Below, piece after piece: positions 25,357-38,200 of a stretch of DNA of 62,530 nt. The position numbers were made by a program, and so were the translations under genes. Under the pieces are notes generated by a model. The model had not been told where the DNA came from and did not search any database. It saw only the letters and a program-made list of their open reading frames with translations. The stretch is from positions 9,805,948 to 9,868,477 of the forward strand of contig NC_049982.1 in assembly GCF_000003815.2 (NCBI RefSeq). The letters are read 5' to 3'. The stretch is from Branchiostoma floridae. Its lineage: Eukaryota > Chordata > Leptocardii > Amphioxiformes > Branchiostomatidae. How positions within the stretch are numbered: the first letter of the stretch is position 1; each line of letters opens with the position of its first letter.

Positions 25357-28300
25357 ATGGCCCAAACAAGAAGTCGGTCGATTTTCGGGGCTGTCTTCTT
25401 CTCCACAGTGTCCCTGGCCTGCTTTGTTTACTGCTTTGCCTCCGTCTTCAAGTTGGCTTTGTTCCTGTCCACCGACCTTCTGGGCAAAGATGCTCACAAA
25501 CAAGGACTTGCCAGCAGTAACGATCAAAAAGGTACAGCTATTTTGCGTTGTAGATTAATAGAGACGTTTTATATCAGATGTTAACAGTCAGCATTAGGCT
25601 TGCCGCATGTTGTTACTGTATATGGCAGATTCTATGAACAATTCCTCGGGCAAAATTCCCTTGTGACTCGTGTGTGTTTTGAGTAGAGTAGAGTGTGTGC
25701 CTCCAAAATAAAGTCGCCTGTCTGGTGTTCCGTCTTGAGTTACAAGCGTCACTTATTGCGAGTACTGTATGTATGTCGCAAGATCGGATCGCTTGTTATA
25801 TGTATTCCTATTTCCACGTACAGTTTGTAACTGGTTGTTTAATCATGGCTAGCAGCTGCATGCAGGGACGCTAGAACTACTGGCCCCTGGGCATGTGGGT
25901 GGGCGTGGCATCGGGTAACACAAAGGGAAGCGTCCCTCAAAACTGGGACAGCTGGCCGCCAGGGTATGTACTGCAGTTTGGAGTACATGATGTAGTTGTC
26001 TGACTTGTCAGCTTTGTTTGCACTGGAAAAGCCGCATTGTTTTACAGATTGTGGTCCAGGTTACAAAATAGTTCTATTCCCACTGCACTGAAAGCTCTCA
26101 ACCGAAACTAAGTAAGTCATGCCCCATTTGAATAGTTGCATAGCTTCATGAATATAATCTAGTATTCAAACCTCTTTTAGCAGCAGTAGTCTCCTTTGTC
26201 TTCACAGATACATGTAGATGAAAGCAAGGAGGTTAATCTTTAACCTCCTTGATGAAAGCCACCATCCAGTATCTGCCAGTATCTGTGGAGGACACAATTA
26301 CCTTTGTGATAAGAATATAATGACCCCTCCCTCATTTCAGCCATATTTGAATGAAAACAAAGTTTTACGCCACTGTGTTTTCTGTAACTGCTAAAGTAAA
26401 TGTCAGCTGATTAATTTTACAGCTTTGACCTTTCTTCTCCCCTAACAGATGGAGGTGGCGACTTCCTGTCTAACCCTCTAGTTCAGGATGTGGGTCTCCT
26501 ACTGCTGTTCCCTCTGCAGCACCTGGTCATGACCTCCTGGCTCTTCAAACGTCTGCTGTCAGTTGTTCGGCTGGATGTTGTGGAGCGGTCCCTGTACGTG
26601 GCATCCACTGGGCTAGTCTTGCAGGTCAGTCACTTTTATGTAATGCTTCAGATATTATGTTTTACATGTATGTAACAAGTTATTCTCAATTCACGAGACT
26701 GCATATAGCAACAGAAGCCGATTTGATTATATCTTTACAAAAATTACATTTGACAACTCTAACAATGCAAAAATAGGTAAATACAAACAAATGGCTTTGT
26801 TATTAGAAAAAAAAATACTGAAACCTGTGATTAGCCCCACCTGATCATGATTGTATCAAGTTATTACAGACATTTACATGCTGAAGCTTAAGTTCTGCTT
26901 CATCTTGAATTAACAATGACACATTTGTGCCAACAGGTAGCCATAGACAACTGGAAGACTGTTGGTGAGTCCAACCCTTTCTGGGACTTTCCTGTGAAAA
27001 CTAGCCAGTTCCTGTGGTTGGTGTTCACCCTGGTCCACATCTTTGGTTGGTTGTCCATCTCCGGCTCTGCTGTCATCCTGGACTATCCTGAGATGATGGG
27101 AGTCAAACAGGTAAGCACATTTTGTCCGCTTCCTTCTACATAGTTATAATCTAGCCTACAGAGCAGGGCTGACTCCAGGATCTGTCCTTCTGTCCTGGAA
27201 TGGAAATTTGCTTGTTGGGACAGGAAATAATTTTACCCCATCCATCCCAAAAAGGATTGACAATGTACTTTGAAAAGCTTAAAATGACCAATATAACCAG
27301 GAAAATCAACAACATTAGCTCCCAAATAATGAGTAGAACAGAAAAAAAAAATTTAAGTTGGACACAGCCCTGCTATGGAGAGTTAGTGTAGATGGACTAT
27401 GGTTGAGGGGAAACTGCAGAATATAATCTCCAAGCAGATGTTGAGAGGCAAAGTCATTCTATTTCTCTAGTTCCCAGTTTCTATTACCAGATGTCAGCTC
27501 TCATTTTCTGCAATGTTTGGGATCTCATAAGAAACAGTGGCCTGATGTTATGCTGTATTAGGTTTGAAAATTGTAGAGCTTCCAAAAGGTTTATTCCAGT
27601 GGCCATAGCATGTTATACTGTAACACTGTCTTGTTTTTATCACTTTTATTGACAGGCTTATTACTATGCCTTGGGCCTGGATGACCCTCTCAACATCAAG
27701 TCTGAGAGTGTGCGACAGTTCTACAGCAACAACAGGCTCCCCATCTTCACTGGTAAGATGTGTTACAAAACATGATTTTAAGTCCACCTCTTACAATTTG
27801 TACTTAAATCTTTTGAAACTATATCAGCATATATTATGGTGAACTAATTTCTACCAAAAAAGGCAACATTTTTGTGAAAAAGCAGTAACGGCACTGAACT
27901 TTAATCCAACACATTCCAACAAATTCTAAACTGAACCATGAATAAACAAGCGGGCTTTAGCGCATTCTGGAAACTGTTAAGTGCATTGTTTACCATGTTT
28001 CCCCGGCCATTGCTACACATGCATTGGTCTGCCACTTTCTGTTGTGTCGCGAGAAAATAACATTTCAAAGACAGTGTAACTGATAGCAAGTCCTTTGGGA
28101 TTCTATTCCCAGTGGAACTTTAATCCAACACAATAATATAACAAGGCTGTTTATCTATGGATTTCATATTTACAACGACAAATTTGTATCAATCGGCAGG
28201 CACTTACTCAAGGTTAAATTGGCAAATCGGCATGTCAGTAAACTGCTGATAGCAGCGATCAAAACACGGCCGAAAATACATCAACCAGCGGCAAATCCGT

Positions 28301-31300
28301 TCTGCTGTTCCACTACACAGTTATGACGTTCTATGAAACTTTTCATCCGTTGTTTGGTCAGCAAATGGTGGCAAAATACGTTGTTTGTGAATGGTTCCCA
28401 AAAAATATCCCCGCAAAACACAGTACAAACTCCCTACAGCACGTCCCCCATGTGGAGCTGTAATGCTATCGCCAGTGAGATCCGTCCTACTGGCCTTTGG
28501 ATGTGATCACTTTCAAAAATAGGGGTGAAGGGGCGTGCTGAAATATGATTCAAAATGGCGCGTGTTCGGATTTCCACTGAATTTGTGTAACAAAGCCTGG
28601 CCCTGTACTTTAAAGAGGGATACTTCAAGGCATGTTGGTTGTGTTGGATGGACAGTTTATTGATATTTCACTATATTTACTGTGATGATGATTGTGTAAT
28701 GTGAGGACGAAGAGTAGGGTTGCTTGAAATTACAATCGCTGCCCTCTTCCCACGGCTTGATTAACAGCATGAAAACATACCAGAAGATTGATTAACTTTT
28801 CGCTGCAACATGCGATCTTTGTGAGCTCAAACTTACAAGGTTTTAAGTCGTATACCTTACTGGTCTTGTAAAGCACTCAAAAGAATTTGCAAACCGGAGC
28901 TAGATTTTGACTGACAGATGGGTTCTGAAAAGTGTTGGATTAAAGTTGCGTTGGATTAAAGTTCAGTGCCGTTATGTTTTCACTGTAGCCTTTAGCATTG
29001 TGTGTGAGTAAAAAAGATAAGTCATACATTGTATTTACAACATACAGCTGATATGCTAATACCAAGCTCTGACTGGCTCGTGACAGAAGAAGAAATAAAA
29101 GCGAAAACAATGTTTTTCCATATTGGGGAAAACATGATTATCTAATGTATGTGTAAGCATTACATTTCGATGACCCCTCACTAATGTTTGCCACAGGTGT
29201 GATGATGGTGCTGTGGCTCATCCCGTGCATGACCCTTGACCGGCTGGTTCTGGCAGCGTTCTGGACCCTCTACCTGTTGCTATGGCAGAGCCTGTCCGTC
29301 AACAACTACGTCTACATGTGCGTCATGCTGGACCGGAAGAGGGAAGCTCTGGGTGCACGCCTGGCCATGCCCAGTGTCCTCTTCTTCCTCCTGCGGACAA
29401 GCCTGATTGTGGTGACACTTGCCTGTGTTGCCATTGTGCTGTACCTCATCACCTGTTTGTACATGTGGCTCCTTGTGCCCATTGTTATACTGTCAGTGTT
29501 TACTCTGTTTGCCCTGTATCATGCCATGACAAATGCAGGGTCTTCTTCAGGGTTATCAACAAATTTGGCAGAATCTGTTATCATCCTAATCTCTGCTGCT
29601 GCTCTTGCCCTAGGAGTCTTGTACCCCCAGTTTTGGCCAGCCTTCTGGGCTGGTGTTGCCCTGCTGTGGTGTGTAGCACGGAGTACAGGGTTCTCCCTGT
29701 CAACACAGGTCATCGTCCTGCTGTTGTCAGGCGGGGCGGCTGTGTATCTAGGTGTGTACTCCCAGCTGTGGTGGGCTGCTGTATGGGTGGGAATATCAGC
29801 GCTGGCTTTCCTGGTGAATCAGGCAGGGGTCTCTTTTTCAGGCTCCACCTCACCAGCAGCTGGTGTCTTGACCCTTGCTTCTGTAGGGTCAGCACTACTG
29901 GGATATCTGTATGGCCAGTGGATCCCAGCTGCAGTGGTGGCAGCAGTGGTGGCTCTACTGCTCCTGAGGCAGTTTGGAGCCGGAGTCTCTGGTGTTTCAC
30001 TAAGAACTTTGTCACTTCCAATCGCTGCCTTATTCACAATTTTCTTGCTTACAGCTCTAGTAGCATCAGTTGCTGTGGGCATTCTCTATGGTGACTGGAT
30101 ACCGGCAGGTGTTGCTGGAGTTTTGACTGTTGGGGCTCTTGCCAAACAGCACGGACTGACATCCACTCCAGAGTTTTCTTTGACGACAGTTCTCCTTNNN
30201 NNNNNNNNNNNNNNNNNNNNNNNNNNNNNNNNNNNNNNNNNNNNNNNNNNNNNNNNNNNNNNNNNNNNNNNNNNNNNNNNNNNNNNNNNNNNNNNNNGCG
30301 GTGGCTATTGGTGTTCTGTACAGTCAGTGGATCCCTGCAGCAGTGGTTGCTGCGATGGCAGCAGCTGCAGTAGCAAAGCAGCGTCAGTGGGTCTCCCTCC
30401 CTGACACATCCTCCGGAGGAATTGCATTGCCATCCCTGCTGCTTGCAGCGGTGGTAGGTACTGTAGCTGTGGGAGTTATGTATGCCCAGTGGATTCCTGC
30501 TGCAATAGCTGGCACATTGCTTGGCGTGTATGCTGTCTATCGACTCGGACAAGGTGTTTCTCTGTCCCCTCCCTCTAAAGCCACCGTAAAGACTGTAGTG
30601 CAGTGTCTGCTGATTCTACTCTCTGTAGCTGGATCAGCAGCTTTAGGAGTGTTGTATGGACAGTGGATCCCAGCAGCACTTGTGGGTGCACACATCTTGG
30701 CTGTTTATTGGTTTGGACTATCTTTCTCACCTCCCTCTGCTAGTTCACTTTCTAGCTATAATGTTAAGCTGGCTCTGTTGGTACTGCATTCTAGTGCCGC
30801 ATCAATAGCAGTCTGGGTGTTAGTTGGACAGTGGCTTCCTGCAGCAGTTGTTGCTGCATGCATTGCTTTGTATGTTATCTCTAAGCTTGGACAGTCCTTT
30901 TCACTTCCCTCACCACCCTCAAATCAAGTTTTGTCACAACTGTCTCTTTTGCTTACCCTTGTCGGGACTATAGTGCTTGGAGTTTTGTATGCTCAGTGGA
31001 TTCCCGCCGGAATTGTCGGTGTTATGGCCCTGGGCTACTTTTTAAAAAACTCCGGACTAGGCTCCACTATCCCTGAGTTTCCTGCAGTGTCTGCAAGAGG
31101 CTACCTGTTACCCCTCACACTGATGCTGGCTGCAGGGGGTTCTGCAGCTCTATGGGTCCTGTACAGTCAATGGATCCCTGCAGCCATTGTTGGTGCCCTT
31201 GCTACTGGATATGTAGTCAAGCAGAGTGGTGCACTGGAGTCACTTCCCTCATTGGCTGTGCCATCCCAAGCATTTGTGCTGCCAGCCCTACTGCTCATTG

Positions 31301-33303
31301 CTGCCATCAGCTCTGTTGCAATCGGTGTTATGTATGGCCAGTGGATACCGGCAGCCGTTGCTGGTGTCAGTGTAGTTGGCTACGTGGCCAACAGACGTGG
31401 ACTGACACTTCCATCCCCATCAAGTGCATCTCTGCTCCAGACTGCACAAGCTGGGATGCATGTCCTCATCCCTGTGGGTGCTGTTGCAGTAGGGGTTGTG
31501 TATGGACTGTGGATACCCGCTGCGATTGTTGGCGTCCTGTTTGTCGTACATGGCGCTCATCACTATGGGCTGACTCCAAGTCCTCCTGCCATGTCTGACG
31601 TTCCATACATGCCATTACTTCTCCTGCTGGCTCTTGCTGGATCCATTGCAGCAGGCATCCTTTACAGCACTTGGATCCCAGCAGGGCTTGTTGGGGGTCT
31701 AACAGCAGGCTACTTAGTCAAGAAAAGTGGGATCACAGCCTCAATGCCCTCTCTGCCCAAACCATCTCTGTCTGCCCTCTCCGCTGTTCCACTCCCTGTA
31801 GTAGTGCTCCTGCTTGCAGCTTTGTCTGCCATTGCTCTAGGAGTTCTGTATGCCCAGTGGATCCCTGCAGGGATTGTTGGTGTTCTCATGCTTACTTACA
31901 TAGTCAACCAAAGTGGGCTTTTACAGTCTTTCCCATCGATTACGCTCCCACCACGGCCTAACTTCCCATATCGGCCCGTAAGCCTGTTCCTTGGAGCTGC
32001 CTGCTCTCTTGTTGCCAGTTCTCTTGCTAATTCTGCTACTGGAGCTGTCTATGTACCATGGATACTAGCTGGCATTGTTGCTGCTGTAATCATAGGTTAC
32101 CTTGCTTGGAAGTATCTTCTCCCTGCAGTATCACAGAAGTCTCTTCCCCCTGTTCCCATGGGTGCTGTTATCCTGCTGCTTGGAGCTGCAGCAGCTCTGG
32201 CTGCAGGCATTTTGTATGCCCAGTGGATTTCTGCAGCAATCGTTTGTGCTCTAGCTGCAGTCCTTGTTGCTGTTAAGCTACGGCCAACAGCTGAAACCCT
32301 TGCAGCCATATTTCGACCGAGTCTTTCACGTCCATCCCTTGCAGTTAGCAGTCTAGCTTTAGCCAGTACCAGTGCTGTAGCAATTGGGGTACTGTATGCT
32401 CAGTGGATCCCCTTAGGGGTAGTTGCTGCTCTTGGAGTGACTTACATACTTGGTCAGAAAGGACTCTTTGCTAAGGTTCCAAAACTGTCACCTTCCTTCT
32501 CTCCCTCAAAAGAAGCTCTCATCCTTGTGATTGCGACTGTAGCCTGCCTGCTTCTTGGCTACTGCTATGACCAGTGGTGGTCTGTTGTTGCAGCAGGTGT
32601 AGCAGTTGTGTGGTATGTGGCAAGACAGATGGGAATTGGTGCCTCTCTACCCAGTCTGAACCTTCCCAAGCCATCCTTGCCCAAACTCACCATGTCTCGG
32701 TCTCTTGCTGAAGTGAGTCTACTCTCTGCAGCCACGGTGTCCTCTGTTCTTTTGGGTGTCTTCTATGGACAGTGGATTCCCCTTGCCTGTGCAGGGATAG
32801 CAATAACATGGTTTGTCCTCAGGCACAAAGGAGTCCAGGTGTCTCTACCCGCTAGTCTCCAGATAGACCCACTAGCCCAATCTCTGATTGCAACCACTCT
32901 CATCTTCCTCTCTCTGGCTGTACTGTTCGAGGCCTGGTTAATCGTATGGGCAACCTTGGCTGCTCTTGCTGTGATTGTCCTGTCAAAAACTACCAACTTG
33001 GTCTCTTACGTCAAGTCCATCGAAGTGCGCACTCTACTGTCTGCACTTGGCACACGTCTCAGGGAAGGGTTTGTCTGTGCCTCCACGATGGACATCCTGA
33101 ATGGTAGTCTGTGGTACGAGAGACTCTCACGGTACGCTGTAGTTGTTGGGATGGTTCTGGCATGCCTTGCTGTGGCCTGGCGTTTCTCGGCTCTTGAGAT
33201 GTCGTTGGTGCTGGTGGTGCTGTTGCTGACTGCACAGCTGGCTGACCACTACAGGTGGGGGGCAGATGGGGTAAGGGTAGCAGCAGAGCAGGAAACTCAG
33301 TGA
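25357..33303 (+). CDS. Nurim fused to a giant membrane-repeat domain (5 exons, more than 1,500 aa)
   Basis: Exons 25357-25531, 26449-26624, 26937-27110, 27656-27752 and 29197-33303; phases agree at every junction. Residues 1 to about 245 match nurim: DVGLLLLFPLQHLVM, RSLYVASTGLVLQ, FGWLSISGSAVILDYPEMMG, VKQAYYYALGL, TLDRLVLAAFWTLYL. Nurim is a multi-pass inner-nuclear-membrane protein related to isoprenylcysteine carboxyl methyltransferases and is normally about 260 residues. Here the last exon has no stop at that point. It continues through more transmembrane segments into about 19-20 degenerate units around the motif GVLYxQWIPAA(I/V)VG, then a 95-residue tail with two more hydrophobic segments and a polar end. 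A 100-N gap (30198-30297) interrupts the array; the coding frame is open on both sides. Location at the nuclear envelope is inferred from nurim; the function of the array is unknown. Confidence 0.88.
27862..28990. mobile_element. Non-autonomous DNA transposon in the last intron of the nurim-like gene
   Basis: The ends are inverted copies: the left arm reads GGCAACATTTTTGTGAAAA then ACGGCACTGAACTTTAATCC, and the right arm, read from the other strand, GGCTACAGTGAAAAC then the same ACGGCACTGAACTTTAATCC. The AACTTTAATCCAAC box recurs inside near 28113 and twice in the right arm. No transposase frame is visible. A short relative sits at 61421-61500. Confidence 0.75.
29565..33010 (+). repeat. Protein repeat array, about 19-20 two-helix units
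   Basis: Each unit of roughly 50-65 residues has one hydrophobic helix rich in Ala/Ser/Leu, then G(V/I)(L/M)Y(A/G/S)QWIPA(A/G)(I/V)(V/A)G leading into a second helix ending near Y(V/L)(V/A)(K/N)(Q/R)xG, then a short Ser/Pro-rich linker. Four units precede the gap and about sixteen follow it. Edge units are degenerate (PQFWPAFW, SQLWWAAVW at the start; EAWLIVWAT at the end). The copies are well diverged in DNA, so this is an old, selected array and not a recent tandem expansion. Confidence 0.88.
30198..30297. other. Assembly gap (100 N) inside the repeat array
   Basis: Run of 100 N within coding sequence. The frames on the two sides differ, so the real gap is not a multiple that keeps the placeholder in frame. 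One or more repeat units may be missing or collapsed. Confidence 0.99.
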
Positions 33304-35263
33304 AAAATTTTTCCTGGTTATGCACTCATTCATGAAAAAAACAAAGAAAACCAATTTTATTTTTACTGTAACAAAAAGGACTTTCTTAGCTGTTTTTCAA
33401 CCTTTGTATCAAAGTGACTAATTCATCCCTCAGAATGAATCATGGAAGCTCAACATAAAAATTGCATTTTTCTGCCATTGATAAGAAACTTCACAAAAAT
33501 CATGGGACAGTAAAAGTGAAGTTGGTTTATCTTTCCACTTTCAGACCAAACATGTTTCACTCTCAGGGCATTAGCTGTTTAACATATTGCTTCTTGCAAG
33601 TATAATGATTTTTTTTAAATCAATTTTTACAAAAGTTCATTGTCGCATTTCAAACAAGGAATACATGTAATAAGCCTATTTTATTTTGCAAATGTGGTAA
33701 TGGTCGGATTTTCAACAGATTTTGTGATTTTATGCATCTGCATAGAAGTACCCAGTACCTTTTAAATTAGTAAAGCTTTTATGTTGTGCTATATATTATT
33801 TATTGATGGCATAAATCTTGGTGCATGGCAGCTGATGTAAATAAGAGTCTATTTTGGGAAGACTTTTGGTATTTATCTAGTGAGCTTTAGTTGTTCAGTG
33901 TGGGGAGTATGTTAAGATATAGTGCAATCCTAGAAAATAAGCTTTACAGAGATTAAAGGAGATGTTTGGATAATGGTGTTAATTTTACAGAGGGATTTTG
34001 TTAATATGGAATTACAACAGTAGTGGTAGATGGTTAAACAATTTTGTATGAAATTTTAAGAGGTATTAATACATTTTTTTACCTTTGAAAGCAGTAAGCC
34101 ATTTTATGGTACATGTATTTTACATCCTGCATTTAAGATAAGGATTTATGACTGATTGTACCAATAGAACTATGAATCTTACATCTCAATATGGAAAGGC
34201 ATAGAGATGAGGTAGTTTTATACTGATTAGTAGTAATCTGAACTTCTCAACATGGACCAGGTCTGTCTGTTTTGTATAAGAATCATTTCCTCAACCATGC
34301 AACCAGTTATCACACTATGGCTAATAGGACCCTTGAGTTATGTGTGGGCAATGAAAAAGTTGACCTTAACGGTAATTAGATATAATTTGTGCAGAATAGA
34401 CATGCAGAACAACTGATAAATTGCAGTAGCCCCCATAAACACTCCCTGGTCCTACCACATTCTAAGCCATATCTGAGATAGCATGGATTGTCTCCATGTA
34501 TCACTTTTTTATACATTTTTATGTTTCATTTATATAAAATACTAACGTTGTTCTACATCTATCTCATATTCTGGTTACTGTTACAAGTATCTGATGTGAT
34601 GTACATGTATATCATATTATATATTATAACACTTGTCTTGACAATGTGTTTATTGAAAGCTTCTTCTTTATTGTGTATTTACACACACACATAAATTTAT
34701 GCTCACAATATACTCCATGAGTTTTCTTCTATCATTTTTGCTACAAGAGAAGGAAGAAAGTAAACTAGATCTAGATCACTAAATTGATAATAGCCATATA
34801 GAGAAATGCATGTTTGTCCTACAGTCACCACTTAGCCTCAACAGATATGACAAACATATCAGCCATTAAAGAAGTAAACATAGCCTCATCGCTAGTGAAA
34901 TGAAACATATAAAGTACATGACAATTTACAGTATAAGGGTAGTACTGTAAGTGCATTTAAGTTTGCGAGGATTAAATTTTGCAGTAGCCGGAAAAAGGAC
35001 TTTGCGATGGTTTGAAGTTTGCGCTAGCACCATGCACTGTAGTCTCTTACTGCAATTGAAAAATTTTTGCGGTGGTTTTAAATTTGAGGTAAATTTGAAG
35101 TGAGAAAAACGCGAACATGTACATTAGACAACCAGGAACGTTTCTGCATTTACAGTAACTGATAAGTTAACGTTAACCTTTTTTGGCAATAACATGGAAG
35201 TGGGATGGGGCACTGGTCCCTGGCAACATGTGAAGCTTTGGTTCCCATTCACTTGAACTTCTG
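33304..35263. other. 3' region between the nurim-like gene (+) and the L27-PDZ gene (-)
   Basis: AT-rich 3' untranslated and intergenic DNA of two convergent genes. No exon is visible. No canonical AATAAA was noticed close after the nurim stop; ATTAAA occurs near 33951. A MITE occupies 34945-35155. Confidence 0.6.
34945..35155. mobile_element. CTGTAAATGCATTT-family MITE, copy 2
   Basis: Starts CTGTAAGTGCATTTAA and ends TTTCTGCATTTACAG, with the same interior landmarks as copies 1 and 3 (GGAAAAAGGACTTTGCG, the CACCATGCACTGTAGTCTC block). More diverged than copy 1. Confidence 0.75.
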
Positions 35264-38200
35264 TCATCCTGGACAGCACTGGATTGTCCTGTAGTACTCT
35301 TCCATTCCTGTGAGGAGTGGAAAGGAGCAGTGAAGTCTTTGCACAGGTGAGCCCAGTATTCATTTACAGGTGCTAGAAGTTCATGTGGCCACAAACTATT
35401 CAGTGACTTAGTTTTATAACGTATAACCTAGTGATAATGTGCTCCATCATGGCACATGATTACAATTAACTACCAGAACAGAATATCCTTGGTCATATTC
35501 ACTTTCGAAGTAACTGTACATATGATCCACTTTGAACAATTACATATTACTATGTATAGATATTTTCAAAACCCACCTTCTGGATTGTATAAAACCATCA
35601 GAGAAACTATAGTCCCCACTGGTAGATTCTGAAAAAGAACAATATTCCAGTGAATGGAGATCGAATAGACAAGTAAAACAGAGTCTCAAACTTTGTTGTC
35701 TTCTACTAGGCACAACGATCTGAAAGCCATTCAGCACCAGGGACAGCTATGTGGGAGTCATACAGCACAATGGAGAGCAACATAAGGGTCATTCATCTCA
35801 AAGGACAGCTCTGAGGGCCAGACAGCAGCAGGGACAGCTCTGTGAGAGTCATTCAGCACCAAGGACAGCTCTGAGATCAGACATCAGCAGGAATAGCTCT
35901 GTGTGAGGGTCATTCAGCACCAAGGACAGCTCTGAGAGTCATACAGCACAAGGGAGAGCAACATAAGGGTCATTCAGCACCAAGGACAGCTCCGAGCATC
36001 AGGAACAGCTATGTGAGTAATGCAGTACCAGGACGGCACTATGATGTTTTGTTTGTATGAGTATGTGACCCGGCCATAGAACATAAATCTAGCAACTCAC
36101 CAGAATGTAGTCAGCAGCTGCCAAATGGGACCGGCCCCCTGCAAAATAAGCATTAGAATGATAGACGTTTATATGAATGTTCTGTGCATGAGGGCCATGA
36201 ATGCCCAAAGTGATAGCCTACACAATAGCTTGTATTCATTAGTGGCATACCATACATATAACCCAGTTAAACAGTTAAATACAAAATGACGACCACGACT
36301 AATAATTTATATGAACTTATCAAAAGTATTATTTCTGCAACCAGGCATAATTTAGCTGCTTCCTGCAAGCTTCTTCTTGTTAACAAGAATAAAAGATCTG
36401 ATTGATTCATGGATGTAACCAAAGCATAGTATCTTATATCTTCAAAAACTCTCCAGCAAAGGTTGACAAAATTTCACCACCCACCTAAGTCATAATTATC
36501 CACTTCAACAATCTGGTCCCCCATAAGAAGCCTCCCGTCCATCCAGGACACGCCCCCAGGTGTGACCTCGGAGATGAAAGTCCCATGATGCTCTGATCCG
36601 ACCAGTTTCAGGCCAAGGCCCCCTACACCCTTGATGACCTCTACCAGTCGAAGCTCCTCCGACTATTACAACGAAAATAATAAAAAGTAGCATTTAATAG
36701 TAAAGGGTTAATGCCCCGTCTAGTTGCTTGGGTAACNNNNNNNNNNNNNNNNNNNNNNNNNNNNNNNNNNNNNNNNNNNNNNNNNNNNNNNNNNNNNNNN
36801 NNNNNNNNNNNNNNNNNNNNNNNNNNNNNNNNNNNNCCTTTGCACTGCAATGATACCTGAGATGCCATTGACATCATCATCGCTCATGATGGACATCCAA
36901 GTAAACCTTTGTTGTATACAACCTTAGTGTTCTTCCTCAGGAGTAGCCTCAACTACTTTAAATGTTGTAATAATGATGCACTGGCTTAGCTCATAATGAT
37001 CATGAACGTTCTGTAGCTACATGAAACACTTAACAACAAGGTGTGCAGAATTGCTATCCATTTGATATCATCTGCGGCTTCTGCGCCATGTTAGATTACA
37101 GCATATGTGTGTAAAACACAGGAAGATGCCGTTGCTTAATCAAGTTGTCCACCAACTTGGCTAGGGACATTCAAATAATGAATATTATGACGTCTATATA
37201 AAGTCTGATTGTATGCACAATGTGAAGGCTACTGAAAGTTAAGGATGCTGCACCTGTCTATCAAGTGATATCGTGTCCTCATCAGCCCCACAGTACCAGT
37301 CATTGTCAAAGCTGTTTTGGTGGTCTATTCTTTGTTGCTTTGGTTCAGGTTGTTCAGGCATTCTGGACTCTGCATCATCTGCAATGGCATAATATACTGT
37401 AAATGCATTTAAGTTCACAGGGATTTGATTTTCGCGGTGGTTTTAATTTCGCAGAAGCACCATGCACTGTAGTCTCGTACTGCCAAGGAAAATGTTTGAG
37501 GTGGTTTTAAGTTTGCGGTGAAGCGAAAAACCCGAACATTAAACCACCGCGAAAGTTTCTGCATTCACAGTTTATCAGGAAAGTCAATACAATGCAACCC
37601 ACATTCATACTTCTAATTAATTAGTTTAGTTTTACCTTCTGCATATACCCTCTGGGTGAATGGCATTCTTTATGGCTTTTCTTACCAAATGTTCTCTGTT
37701 ACATTCTTTATGGCTTTTTTTATCAAATGGTCTCTGTTACTAGTGTTAGAACATAGTTAGACAAATGTATCAATGTAGGCAACAAGCAAACAACCTGAGA
37801 TATGGGAAGGCTCATGTGTTCTGCAGTTCCCTGAACATCTACAGGGTGCGTTGCTGGGAACATTGTCCTCCAGGTTCCTGAGGAAGGGGGGTGGCCTACA
37901 GTGGGGGCTGGGGGAGGAGGCTGTGGAAGGGAAGTCCAGGCTACTGAAACCTGTCATGCACCAGGGCTATCCTGAAATAGGTAGAGGCAAATAACAAACT
38001 TTTACTAAACAATGGCACCAAATTGTACACTATTGATCCACTGGCACAGTAGAACTGGCTTGTCTACACGTAATGGTAACGTTATCAACATTTTGGGGCA
38101 ATGTCACTTCAAAGTCTTCATGATACTGAAGCTGTTACATAACATTACATAACTATTTGTGACATGCAACACACTACCTGGGAACCAGACTTTTAGCCAG

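Noticed and set aside
29282-30094. Overlapping long open frame in another frame of the nurim-like exon
   Set aside because: Shadow frame of a GC-rich repetitive coding exon. The real frame shows nurim motifs and the QWIP repeats.
35173-35394. Longer alternative C-terminal frame of the L27-PDZ gene (reads NEYWAHLCKDF...)
   Set aside because: The phase from the preceding exon (ends after one base) and the strong pyrimidine tract with CACAG at 35308-35312 favour the shorter exon ending at 35264.
35577-35628. Alternative reading of the small exon as STSGDYSFSDGFIQSR
   Set aside because: That frame does not continue the PDZ domain, while the other frame gives the expected last PDZ strand (GTIVSLMVLYNPE) and matches the phase.
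36852-36906. Possible short exon of the L27-PDZ gene (reads FTWMSIMSDDDVNGIS)
   Set aside because: The phase does not fit the exon before it, and the in-phase reading meets a TGA. It stays possible only if another exon is hidden in or near the gap.
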